In this document: one piece after another, positions 1 through 6,351 of the stretch | How positions within the stretch are numbered: the first letter of the stretch is position 1 | Layout: every line of letters starts with the position of its first letter | Assembly (NCBI GenBank): GCA_007135015.1 | Contig: SLJS01000292.1 | Location: 1 to 10,009 of the forward strand | DNA: 10,009 nt | Direction of reading: 5' to 3' | Source of the DNA: Alcanivorax sp. | GTDB taxonomy: Bacteria > Pseudomonadota > Gammaproteobacteria > Pseudomonadales > Alcanivoracaceae | The notes under the pieces: generated by a model | Told to the model about the DNA's origin: nothing | The model's database searches: none | What the model saw: the letters and a program-made list of their open reading frames with translations, nothing else | Translations under genes and position numbers: made by a program

Positions 1-123
1 CACAAGAAGCAGCTGCTCACTTACTTGCGGCTAACCGACATGAAGCTCGGTTACCTGCTGAATTTCGGCGAGGCTCTGATCAAGAACGGCATTACCCGCA
101 CCGTCAACGGACTGCTTGAATAA
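1..123 (+). CDS. GxxExxY-family protein, C-terminal fragment
   Basis: The window opens inside a gene. Its last 40 codons read in frame to TAA at 121-123. The tail carries the closing signature I know from the GxxExxY family (a small PD-(D/E)XK nuclease-like family, usually about 120-140 residues): a QLLTYLRLT segment, then KLGYLLNFGEALIKNGI, then a VNGLLE end. The catalytic-type residues of this fold lie upstream and cannot be seen, so activity cannot be judged. The biological role of the family is unestablished. The next gene starts more than 300 nt away behind its own promoter, so no functional link is implied. Family call is fairly secure; function is unknown. Confidence 0.8.
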   Translation, partial: HKKQLLTYLRLTDMKLGYLLNFGEALIKNGITRTVNGLLE

Positions 124-374
124 AACTCAAGGCCTTCAGTCTCGCTCTCCGAAATCATTCCTGTTTTCTCGGCGTGCCTGGCGGCTTGGCGGGATCAATA
201 ATTGACCTTCCCGTTACCCACAAATTCTGCCGAGGAGCTCATTACAATAGCTGGTCAAATGATGGAGCCGACCAGACCGTCCCGAACCCCAGGCCCCTGT
301 AGCAACGCCTGCCATCCGTGTTTATTCTGACAAAGGCCCCGGAGCCACGGACCATTCGGCGGTTTTGGGGTGGA
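124..374. other. Intergenic stretch without recognisable gene
   Basis: Between the GxxExxY tail and the desaturase promoter I see no convincing coding frame on either strand and no strong stem followed by a U-tract. The start holds a G-rich, near-repeated run around 172-193 (GGCGTGCCTGGCGGCTTGGC). A TTGACC hexamer at 202-207 has no good -10 box at normal spacing. I assign no function. Confidence 0.4.
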
Positions 375-379
375 GCCTC

Positions 380-406
380 TTTCATCAGAGGCCCGCATCC
401 TATAAT
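380..406 (+). promoter_or_regulatory. Promoter of the reductase-desaturase operon
   Basis: A perfect TATAAT lies at 401-406. The -35 side is poor: the best match is TTTCAT at 380-385, with a short 15-nt spacer. A weak -35 next to an ideal -10 is typical of a regulated promoter. The predicted start of transcription falls inside the palindrome that begins at 406. Confidence 0.55.
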
Positions 407-423
407 GTGCACAGCTGTACACA
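406..423. promoter_or_regulatory. Palindromic operator overlapping the transcription start
   Basis: TGTGCACAGCTGTACACA is an 18-bp dyad with 8 of 9 pairs matched (only C410/A419 fails). It begins on the last base of the -10 box, so a bound protein would block initiation. TetR-family repressors (DesT in Pseudomonas, FabR in enterics) control unsaturated-fatty-acid genes from sites of this kind. The assignment to such a repressor is inference, because no regulator gene is in the window. Confidence 0.5.
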
Positions 424-445
424 ATAATAACAACAGGAGTCCGAC

Positions 446-1561
446 ATGGGTCTGCAGGAACCTGATCCAAAAGCCGGCGGCGGCTGGCTGGCGAAGCTTT
501 CCTCCATCACCGACATGTTCGCCTACCCGCTGCGCACCTCCCATTACGTGGAGCTGGTGAATCCGCTGTGGACCACCCACCGGATGCAGGCCCGGGTGAT
601 GGACGTCTGGGACGAGACGAAGGATGCCCGGACCATTACGCTCAAACCCGGGGCAAACTGGCGGCTGCACCGGCCAGGGCAGCATATCCGGGTGGGGATT
701 CCGGTGGAGGGCCGGCACTACACACGCACCTATACCATTTCCTCGCCGCCGGAACGCGACGACGGCTGTTTCACCATCACGGTGAAGGCCATCGCCGGCG
801 GGCGCCTGTCCCATCACATCGTGCGCAAGTTGAAGGTGGGCGATTACATCCCGGTGGGGCTGCCCCAGGGGGATTTCTATCTGCCGGACGCCTCGCCCAT
901 TCAGCCGCTGTTCATTACCGCCGGCAGCGGCATTACGCCGGCCATGAGCATGCTGCGCAGCCTGATCCTGCAGGAGCGTTTGCCGGAGACGGTGCATATC
1001 CACTACGCGCCCCACGAGTTCGACACCATCTTCGGCCGCGAGCTTCGGCAGATGGATGCCGAGCAGCCGCTTTACAAGTTGCACGAGATTCACACCCACC
1101 GGAACGAGACCGGCGGCGCAGAGCGCTTCACCCGCGAGGGGCTGGAGCGGCTCTGCCCGGACTGGCGCGAGCGGGATTGCTACGCCTGTGGCCCGCCGGC
1201 GCTGCTGGCGGCGATCGAGGAGATCTGGGAAGAAGCGGGCCTGTCACACCGGCTGCATATCGAACGCTTCCGGGCGGAGCTGGCCCCCATCCCCAAGGAC
1301 GCGGTGGGCGGAACCGTACGCTTTGCGAACGCGGACCTGGCGGTGGACGCCGACGGCGAGACCAATCTGCTGCGCGTGGCCGAGGACGCGGGGCTGAACC
1401 CGCCTCACGGCTGCCGCATGGGCATCTGCCATACCTGCAATACCACGCTGAAATCCGGCTGCGTGCGCGATCTGCGCAGCGGGGACTTTATCAATGAACC
1501 CGGCGCCACGGTGCAGACCTGTGTCTGCGCCGCCGCCGGCGACTGCGAGCTGGCGCTCTGA
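446..1561 (+). CDS. desC: Ferredoxin-NAD(P)H reductase, desaturase partner (DesC-like)
   Basis: 371-residue electron-transfer flavoprotein that should pass electrons from NAD(P)H through FAD and a 2Fe-2S cluster to the desaturase encoded next. Three domains are visible. The FAD domain (about 45-145) has the RTYTISS motif at 94-100. The nicotinamide domain (about 150-275) has ITAGSGITP at 157-165 and CYACGPPALL at 245-254. A C-terminal plant-type ferredoxin domain (about 288-371) has cluster ligands C323, C328, C331 and C359, the expected CX4CX2CX27C spacing. The ATG at 446 follows an AGGAG at 435-439 with 6 nt spacing. It is the first gene of an operon; the desaturase starts 12 nt after its stop. 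Order and domain layout match Pseudomonas desCB. The symbol rests on this synteny and architecture, not on an alignment; the electron acceptor is inferred. Confidence 0.85.
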   Translation: MGLQEPDPKAGGGWLAKLSSITDMFAYPLRTSHYVELVNPLWTTHRMQARVMDVWDETKDARTITLKPGANWRLHRPGQHIRVGIPVEGRHYTRTYTISSPPERDDGCFTITVKAIAGGRLSHHIVRKLKVGDYIPVGLPQGDFYLPDASPIQPLFITAGSGITPAMSMLRSLILQERLPETVHIHYAPHEFDTIFGRELRQMDAEQPLYKLHEIHTHRNETGGAERFTREGLERLCPDWRERDCYACGPPALLAAIEEIWEEAGLSHRLHIERFRAELAPIPKDAVGGTVRFANADLAVDADGETNLLRVAEDAGLNPPHGCRMGICHTCNTTLKSGCVRDLRSGDFINEPGATVQTCVCAAAGDCELAL

Positions 1562-1573
1562 AGGAGGCATGCC

Positions 1574-2761
1574 ATGGGCAACCGAAAACCGCTGCCGGTG
1601 AATCTCACCGATGAGCAGATCGACGAGTTCGGTCGTGAGATGGACAGCATCTATTACGAGACCCTGGAGTCCCGGGGCGACAGGGACCGGCTCTATATCC
1701 TGCGCCTGATCCGCACCCAGCGCAGCCTGGCGCTGGGCGGTCGGCTGGTGATCTACGCCAGTCTCTTCCTGTTGCCGGCCTGGCCGCACGCGATGGCGGG
1801 CTGGGGCACCACCCTGATCGTCATGGGTCTGGGGGTGCTCATGCTGGGCATCGCCAAGATCCTGGAAAACATGGAGATCGCCCACAATGTGCTGCACGCC
1901 CAGTGGGACTGGATGAAGGACCCGGAGATCCAGTCCAACACCTGGGAGTGGGACACCATGAGCCCGTCGGACCGCTGGATGCATTCGCACAACGTGGTCC
2001 ATCACACCTGGACCAATGTGGTAGGCAAGGACCTGGACGTGGGCTACGGCATCATGCGGGTTACCCCCATGCAACCCTGGAAGCCCCACTATCTGCTGCA
2101 GCCGGTGTACTTCCTGTTGCTGATGCTGTTCTTCGAGGAAGGCGTGGCGCTGCACGAGCAGGCGCTGATCGATGTGCTCGAGCGCAAGAAGAAGGTCCGC
2201 GAGACACTGCCCCTGTGGAAGAAGATCGGCCGCAAGGTCTGGGGCCAGGTGCGCAAGGACTACATCATGTGGCCGGGCCTGGCCGCGCTGGTGGCGGTGC
2301 CCATTTCCTTCTTTGTTCCGGAGTCGCCCCTGACGGTCTTCCTGCTGGTGGCCGCGGCGAATTTCGTCGCCAATCTGATCCGCAATGTCTGGGCCTTCAT
2401 CATCATTTTCTGTGGCCATTTCCCGGATGACGTCTACAACTTCACCCCGGAGCAGGTGGAAGGCGAGTCCCGGGGGCAGTGGTATGTGCGCCAGCTTCTG
2501 GGCTCGGCCAATATCACCGGCGGGCCGCTGTTCCATGTGATGTCCGGCAACCTCAGTCACCAGATCGAACATCATCTGTTCCCGGACCTGTGCAGCAACC
2601 GCTATCCGGAAGTGGCCCCGCGGGTGCGGGCGCTGGCGGCACGCTATGGCCTGCCCTACAACACCGCGCCGCTGTGGCGCCAGTTCGGCACCACCTGGCT
2701 GAACAACCTGCGCCTGGCCTTCCCCGGCGGAAAGCTTCCGCCAGAGCCGGCCACCGGGTGA
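1574..2761 (+). CDS. desB: Membrane acyl-CoA/fatty acid desaturase (DesB-like)
   Basis: 395-residue integral membrane di-iron desaturase, expected to introduce a double bond (delta-9 in characterised DesB) into saturated acyl chains using O2 and reductant from the preceding gene. The three histidine boxes are intact: HNVLH at 104-108, HNVVHH at 139-144 and HQIEHH at 329-334. Hydrophobic segments lie at about 57-70, 78-98, 171-190, 231-248 and 252-281. This arrangement keeps the His boxes on the cytoplasmic side. The ENMEIAHNVLHAQWDWMKDPE stretch near residue 98 is typical of the DesB subgroup. The ATG at 1574 has AGGAGG at 1562-1567 with 6-nt spacing. An alternative ATG at 1569 is out of frame. 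Translation is tightly linked to the reductase. Double-bond position and acyl carrier (CoA or phospholipid) cannot be read from sequence. Confidence 0.9.
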   Translation: MGNRKPLPVNLTDEQIDEFGREMDSIYYETLESRGDRDRLYILRLIRTQRSLALGGRLVIYASLFLLPAWPHAMAGWGTTLIVMGLGVLMLGIAKILENMEIAHNVLHAQWDWMKDPEIQSNTWEWDTMSPSDRWMHSHNVVHHTWTNVVGKDLDVGYGIMRVTPMQPWKPHYLLQPVYFLLLMLFFEEGVALHEQALIDVLERKKKVRETLPLWKKIGRKVWGQVRKDYIMWPGLAALVAVPISFFVPESPLTVFLLVAAANFVANLIRNVWAFIIIFCGHFPDDVYNFTPEQVEGESRGQWYVRQLLGSANITGGPLFHVMSGNLSHQIEHHLFPDLCSNRYPEVAPRVRALAARYGLPYNTAPLWRQFGTTWLNNLRLAFPGGKLPPEPATG

Positions 2762-2774
2762 CGGCCCTTCGGGC

Positions 2775-2837
2775 GAGAGGCGAGAGGCGAGAGGCGAGAG
2801 GTAAGAGGTAAGAGGTAAGAGGTAAGAGGTAAGAGGC
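2775..2837. repeat. Heptamer tandem repeat, nine units (RAGAGGY)
   Basis: Nine uninterrupted 7-bp units begin 13 nt after the desaturase stop: three GAGAGGC, one GAGAGGT, four AAGAGGT and one AAGAGGC. The two purine/pyrimidine variants are segregated in blocks, as expected if units were added by slippage or unequal exchange. The array is non-coding on the + strand. Confidence 0.95.
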
Positions 2838-2850
2838 AAGCTTCGCCAGG

Positions 2851-2926
2851 CTGTGGGAGCGGGGCTTGCACCGCGAACCTTCCAGAGCGCTGGGAGGTCT
2901 TCGCGGTCCGAGGCCTGCTCCCACAG
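2851..2926. repeat. REP-like inverted repeat
   Basis: Arms 2851-2877 and 2900-2926 match at 23 of 27 positions around a 22-nt loop. The left arm begins CTGTGGGAGCGGGGCTTGCA, which is close to the GTGGGAGCGGGCTTGCCCGCGA REP sequence of Pseudomonas. It is followed by CCATCAGACCC (2930-2940), ATTTGCGACACC (2941-2952) and TTCCACAG (2953-2960). A version of this tail recurs at 9771-9789. There is no U-run, so it is not a classic terminator, although it may protect the 3' end of the desCB message. Confidence 0.75.
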
Positions 2927-3053
2927 GAGCCATCAGACCCATTTGCGACACCTTCCACAGCCAAGGCGCACCGTTCGCCTGTAGTGCGCAGCAGGGCGTG
3001 GGCCTGCCCATCTCACCGCCTTCCGGGTTCGGCCGGTGCGACAATTTGCCGCA

Positions 3054-3082
3054 TTGCCCTGCTCCGCTCCGGCTTCTATCTT
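3054..3082 (+). promoter_or_regulatory. Possible promoter for the beta-barrel gene
   Basis: TTGCCC (3054-3059) and TATCTT (3077-3082) are separated by exactly 17 nt. Each matches four of six consensus bases. This is the best candidate upstream of the 3122 start, about 40 nt away, but it is only moderate in strength. Confidence 0.3.
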
Positions 3083-3121
3083 TGCCGCCTCCACGGATTC
3101 GCGACATAGCAGGAGGCAAGC

Positions 3122-4213
3122 ATGCGCATCACCCCTTTCCGGATTCTCTTTCTGAGCGGTTTTCTTGTCACACTGGCCCCCACCGGGGCCCTGGCAAACG
3201 GTGAGGCGCATCAGCTTGCCGGCTCGGACGGCGTTCGCGCCGACACCCACGCGCCCATCGGCGTGATGGCCGATCACATGCACGAGGCGGGCGAGTGGAT
3301 GCTGTCGTACCGGTTCATGCGCATGGAAATGGAGGGTAACCGCCAGGGGCACAACCGGATCTCTCCGGAAGAGATCGTCACCAGCGAATCCAATCCTCAT
3401 GACGCGCTGGACGAACTGCGGGTCGTGCCCACCGAAATGACCATGGACATGCACATGCTCGGGCTCATGTACGGGGTGAGCGATGACGTGACCCTGATGT
3501 TCATGCTTCCCTATCTGGAAAACCGCATGGAGCACATCACCTTTCAGGGCGGCTCCGGCACGGACCAGTTGGGCACCTTCACGACCCGCTCCTCCGGCTT
3601 CGGCGATGCCAGCGTCACCGGCATGTTCCGGATCTTTACCGATGACACCCACCACCTGCACTGGCAGGCGGGCCTGTCGTTGCCCACCGGTTCGAACACC
3701 GAGGAAGACACCGTGCTCACACCCATGGACGAGCGCGTGACCCTGCGTCTGCCCTACCCCATGCAGCTCGGCTCGGGCACTTTCGATTTCAATGGCGGCA
3801 TCAGCTATCTGGCCACTGGAGAACGCCTGGGCTGGGGCGCGCAGTACCTGGCTACCTTGCGCACCGGACGCAACGCGCAGGGCTATACGCTCGGCGACCA
3901 GCATGCATTCAGTGGATGGCTCAGCTGGCGCTGGGTGCCGCCCCTTTCCACATCCCTGCGCCTGGAATACAGCCATCGCGGCAATATCCGCGGCAGTGAC
4001 CCGGAGATCACGGCACCGGTGCAGACCGCCGACCCCAACCGCCAGGAACGGGAACTGCTGCAATGGCATGTCGGGGTCAACTGGGCCGGCCAGGGCGCGC
4101 TGGCCGGCCATCGCCTTGCGGTTGAATACGGACGCCCCCTGCTCGAAAATGTCAGCGGTCCGCAGATGTCGGTCGACGAGACCGCAACCCTCGGATACCA
4201 GTACAGCTGGTAG
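3122..4213 (+). CDS. Met/His-rich outer-membrane beta-barrel, putative transporter
   Basis: 363 residues. An N-terminal signal peptide (hydrophobic to about 20, ALA/NG cleavage after residue 25) directs export. The mature part is rich in alternating polar and aromatic strands and ends YQYSW with a terminal aromatic residue, as in outer-membrane barrels. It resembles proteins annotated as transporter or Phenol_MetA_deg-like, but the substrate is unknown. Distinctive are clustered Met and His residues: HAPIGVMADHMHEAGEWM (about 43-60), MRMEMEG (about 66-72) and MTMDMHMLGLMYG (about 106-118). Met/His clusters often bind soft metals such as copper, so metal efflux or handling is a reasonable but unproven guess. 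AGGAGG at 3111-3116 fixes the ATG. The sensor kinase gene follows after 38 nt with no terminator between, suggesting co-transcription. Confidence 0.75.
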   Translation: MRITPFRILFLSGFLVTLAPTGALANGEAHQLAGSDGVRADTHAPIGVMADHMHEAGEWMLSYRFMRMEMEGNRQGHNRISPEEIVTSESNPHDALDELRVVPTEMTMDMHMLGLMYGVSDDVTLMFMLPYLENRMEHITFQGGSGTDQLGTFTTRSSGFGDASVTGMFRIFTDDTHHLHWQAGLSLPTGSNTEEDTVLTPMDERVTLRLPYPMQLGSGTFDFNGGISYLATGERLGWGAQYLATLRTGRNAQGYTLGDQHAFSGWLSWRWVPPLSTSLRLEYSHRGNIRGSDPEITAPVQTADPNRQERELLQWHVGVNWAGQGALAGHRLAVEYGRPLLENVSGPQMSVDETATLGYQYSW

Positions 4214-4251
4214 TTCCCTTTCACCTTTACCGTTACCGCGAACCCCTGGGC

Positions 4252-5493
4252 ATGACGCAAGATCAGCAGTACCCGCTACGGCAACTGCTCTACATCCGGG
4301 CACTGGTCACCGCTTTCCTGGTTACGGCCACCGGGGCCGGGGTCTTCCTGTTTGACCTGGCGCCGGTGCTCGTGCCGATCACGGTGCTGCTGGCATTGAT
4401 GGTCCTCGTGCTGGCCGCCAGCTGGTGGCGGCTGCGCAGCCGCCTTCCGGTTACCGACGCGGAACTGCTCGCGCACCTTGCCGTGGACGGGCTGCTCTAC
4501 GCGGGCTTTCTGTATTTCACGGGGGGCGGCACCAATCCGTTGGTATTCGTGCTGCTGATTCCGGTCATCGTGGCCGCGGCCACCCTTCCGGGGCTTCACA
4601 CCCTGATGCTTTCGGCGGGCCTGGTGGCCGTCTACTCCGCGCTTCTGCTCTGGTACCGGCCGCTGGGCGCGCTGAGTCATTCCCACGGGCCCGCGCCGGA
4701 GGGGCCGAGTTTCATTGACCTGCATATACTGGGCATGTGGCTGAACTTTCTTCTCACGGTGGCCATCGCCGGCTTTTTCGTGCTGCGCATGCAACAGATG
4801 GTGCGCCAGCGTGACCGGCAGTTGCATGCCGAGCGCGAGCGGCGTATCCGCGACCAGCAGGTGCTGACCCTGGCTACCATCACCGCCGGCACCGCCCATG
4901 AACTGGCCACGCCGCTGAATACCATGCAGGTGGTGCTCGACGATCTGGATGAAAGTGAGCCGCGTCTGAAAGGCGAGTTCGATCTGCTGCGCGAACAGGT
5001 CGGCCGTTGTTCGCGCAAGCTGCGCTCGATCACCGACAGGGCGCGCAACGACAACGCGGCCCTGGTTCCGGTCACGGATCTGGTGGAGCGGGTGCTTGGC
5101 GACTGGCAGCTTCTGCGCCCCCGCACGCAATGGCGCCTCGAGCACGACGGCGACGGCCAGCCGCCGCGGGTCCGCGTGGATGTGGCGCTGGAGCAGGCGC
5201 TGATCAATCTGCTCAACAATGCCGCGGATGCCTGCGAGCAGGGTCTGGAGATCAGCCTTGCGTGGAGCCCCCGGCATATTCTGATGCGGCTGCGCGACCG
5301 GGGCCCGGGCGTGTCCGCGGAAACCATGAGCGATCTGGGCAGGCCCTTCGTGACCACCAAATCGGGCCTGGGCATCGGACTCTTTCTCACCACCTCCACG
5401 CTGCGCGACCGTGACGGGGAAGTCCACCTGTTCAATCATCCCGCCGGCGGGGCGGTCACCGAGATCCATCTGAAACCGGAAGGCATCGGATGA
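4252..5493 (+). CDS. regB: RegB/PrrB/RoxS-type redox sensor histidine kinase
   Basis: 413-residue membrane histidine kinase. Six hydrophobic segments span about 13-178 and carry GGGTNPL at 91-97, the signature of the RegB quinone-binding site. The H-box AGTAHELATPLNTM puts the phosphoacceptor at H216. The ATPase domain shows the N-box (INLLNNAADA, 318-327), G1 (DRGPGV, 349-354), an F-box (GRPFVTTK, 363-370) and G2 (GLGIGLFLT, 372-380). C253, 37 residues after the His in a GRCSRK context, lies where RegB has its redox-active cysteine. Known RegB proteins sense the quinone pool and oxygen status and phosphorylate RegA. The start lacks a clear Shine-Dalgarno (AACCCCTGGGC precedes it) and no in-frame alternative nearby is better, so translation may depend on the upstream gene. 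The stop overlaps the regulator start. The family is secure; ortholog naming rests on motifs. Confidence 0.85.
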   Translation: MTQDQQYPLRQLLYIRALVTAFLVTATGAGVFLFDLAPVLVPITVLLALMVLVLAASWWRLRSRLPVTDAELLAHLAVDGLLYAGFLYFTGGGTNPLVFVLLIPVIVAAATLPGLHTLMLSAGLVAVYSALLLWYRPLGALSHSHGPAPEGPSFIDLHILGMWLNFLLTVAIAGFFVLRMQQMVRQRDRQLHAERERRIRDQQVLTLATITAGTAHELATPLNTMQVVLDDLDESEPRLKGEFDLLREQVGRCSRKLRSITDRARNDNAALVPVTDLVERVLGDWQLLRPRTQWRLEHDGDGQPPRVRVDVALEQALINLLNNAADACEQGLEISLAWSPRHILMRLRDRGPGVSAETMSDLGRPFVTTKSGLGIGLFLTTSTLRDRDGEVHLFNHPAGGAVTEIHLKPEGIG

Positions 5494-6029
5494 GTGCATC
5501 AGCTTTTCTTGTTGTCGACGATGACCAGACGTTCGCCACGGCACTGGCCCGCTCGCTGACAAGACGGGACTTCACGGTGGACGTGGCCGCGGATGCCGAA
5601 GGCGCGCGGGAACACTGTCGGGCGCGGGAGTACGGTTTCGCCTGCGTGGACCTGAAGATGGACGGAGAGTCCGGCCTGGAGCTGATTCCCTGGCTCCGGC
5701 GCAACCAGCCCGGAATGCGCATCCTGATGCTCACCGGCTATGCGAGCATTGCCACCACCGTGGAAGCGGTCAAGCGTGGCGCGGACAACTACCTGCCCAA
5801 GCCCGCCGGCGTAACCGAGATCCTGGCTGCGCTGCGGGCGGATGAGACGGGCGGGCCAACGGCCGACGGGGCCGAAGCGGCCCCCATGTCGGTACGGCGC
5901 CGCGAATGGGAATACATCCAGCGGGTGCTGCTCGAACACAACGGCAATATCTCCGCCACCGCCCGGGTGCTCGGCATGCACCGACGTACCCTGCAGCGCA
6001 AGCTCGACAAGTTTCCCGCGCGCCGGTAG
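5490..6029 (+). CDS. regA: RegA/PrrA/RoxR-type response regulator
   Basis: 179-residue cognate regulator of the preceding kinase. Its ATG shares ATGA with the kinase stop (4-nt overlap), so the pair is translationally coupled. The receiver domain (about 5-115) has acidic pocket D10-D12, phosphoacceptor D54 (CVDLKMDG), T82 and K104. After a variable linker (about 116-135, Gly/Ala-rich), a Fis-type helix-turn-helix occupies about 140-175. Its recognition part LGMHRRTLQRKL is essentially the RegA family signature. In other proteobacteria this regulator controls respiration, carbon and nitrogen fixation and photosynthesis genes according to redox state. There is no AAA+ domain, so it is the short RegA type and not NtrC-like. 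Normal length for the family. Confidence 0.9.
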   Translation: MSASAFLVVDDDQTFATALARSLTRRDFTVDVAADAEGAREHCRAREYGFACVDLKMDGESGLELIPWLRRNQPGMRILMLTGYASIATTVEAVKRGADNYLPKPAGVTEILAALRADETGGPTADGAEAAPMSVRRREWEYIQRVLLEHNGNISATARVLGMHRRTLQRKLDKFPARR

Positions 6030-6068
6030 CGCCCCCTGCGTATGGCGGGACGCCTGGCTGTGCGAGGA

Positions 6069-6107
6069 TGTCGCAAAAAACATTGCAGGAGCGCACCCTC
6101 CACAATG
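6069..6107. repeat. Degenerate copy of the GTGTCGCAAA/GGAGCGC repeat
   Basis: TGTCGCAAAAAACATTGCAG followed by GAGCGCACCC matches the start of the repeats at 7520 and 8484 (GTGTCGCAAAAGGG, then GGAGCGCACC) without their downstream core. It can fold: CATTG 6081-6085 pairs with CAATG 6103-6107, and GGAG 6088-6091 with CTCC 6098-6101. Confidence 0.5.
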
Positions 6108-6164
6108 CTCTGGCACAGCAACAGGTCGTGTGGTAAAGCCGCGCTGGCAAGGAGGAAACGGCCG

Positions 6165-6251
6165 GTGATGAACCCCGGCAAGGTGCCCGTCCCACGGCGC
6201 GGGGACGGGCCGCGCCGAACGGCGGCCGCGATGCCTTGTAGCGGAAAATGA
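6165..6251 (+). CDS. Possible 28-residue basic small ORF
   Basis: A short frame starting GTG (6165) or ATG (6168) ends at TGA 6249-6251. AAGGAGG at 6149-6155 lies 9 nt before the GTG, a better ribosome site than several real genes here have. The peptide is Arg/Pro-rich (MNPGKVPVPRRGDGPRRTAA followed by AMPCSGK). It matches no family I recognise. A strong hairpin (GCCCGTCCC 6185-6193 with GGGACGGGC 6202-6210, 8-nt loop) sits inside the frame, so the stretch may instead be structured RNA. Coding status is doubtful. Confidence 0.2.
   Translation: MMNPGKVPVPRRGDGPRRTAAAMPCSGK
6185..6210. repeat. Strong G+C hairpin in the regA-amidohydrolase gap
   Basis: Perfect 9-bp arms GCCCGTCCC and GGGACGGGC flank an 8-nt loop. 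It is not followed by a U-tract. It could be part of a leader for the 6352 gene or of the short basic ORF. The rest of the 6030-6351 gap shows no other gene. Confidence 0.6.
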
Positions 6252-6351
6252 AGGAGAGCGCGGCCAAAGCCGGAACACAAGACCTTGGTTCCCGTTGCCC
6301 CGCCCCCTACACTGGCTCTGATGTAAATCGATTACCGGCGGAGCCTGATCC

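Noticed and set aside
202..248. Promoter from TTGACC (202) or TACAAT (243)
   Set aside because: The two hexamers are too far apart and neither has a partner at normal spacing; the TATAAT at 401 is better placed.
2775..2837. CRISPR array
   Set aside because: Repeats are 7 bp with no spacers; this is a simple tandem repeat.
1244..2839. 531-codon minus-strand open frame
   Set aside because: It lies opposite the reductase and desaturase, whose motifs are intact; its product is His/Gln/Arg-rich low-complexity and its start is made of the heptamer repeat.
2851..2926. Rho-independent terminator of desCB
   Set aside because: Arms are long but imperfect with a 22-nt loop and no U-tract follows; REP-like identity explains it better.
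2933..4303. 456-codon minus-strand open frame
   Set aside because: It is antisense to the signal-peptide-bearing beta-barrel gene, has no recognisable domain or ribosome site, and is explained by high G+C.
4276..5562. 428-codon minus-strand open frame
   Set aside because: It is antisense to the histidine kinase with all its boxes; composition is typical of a shadow frame.
6120..6251. Group II intron or riboswitch remnant
   Set aside because: The folded G+C stretch suggested it, but I could not identify a domain V, conserved riboswitch core or reverse-transcriptase frame.
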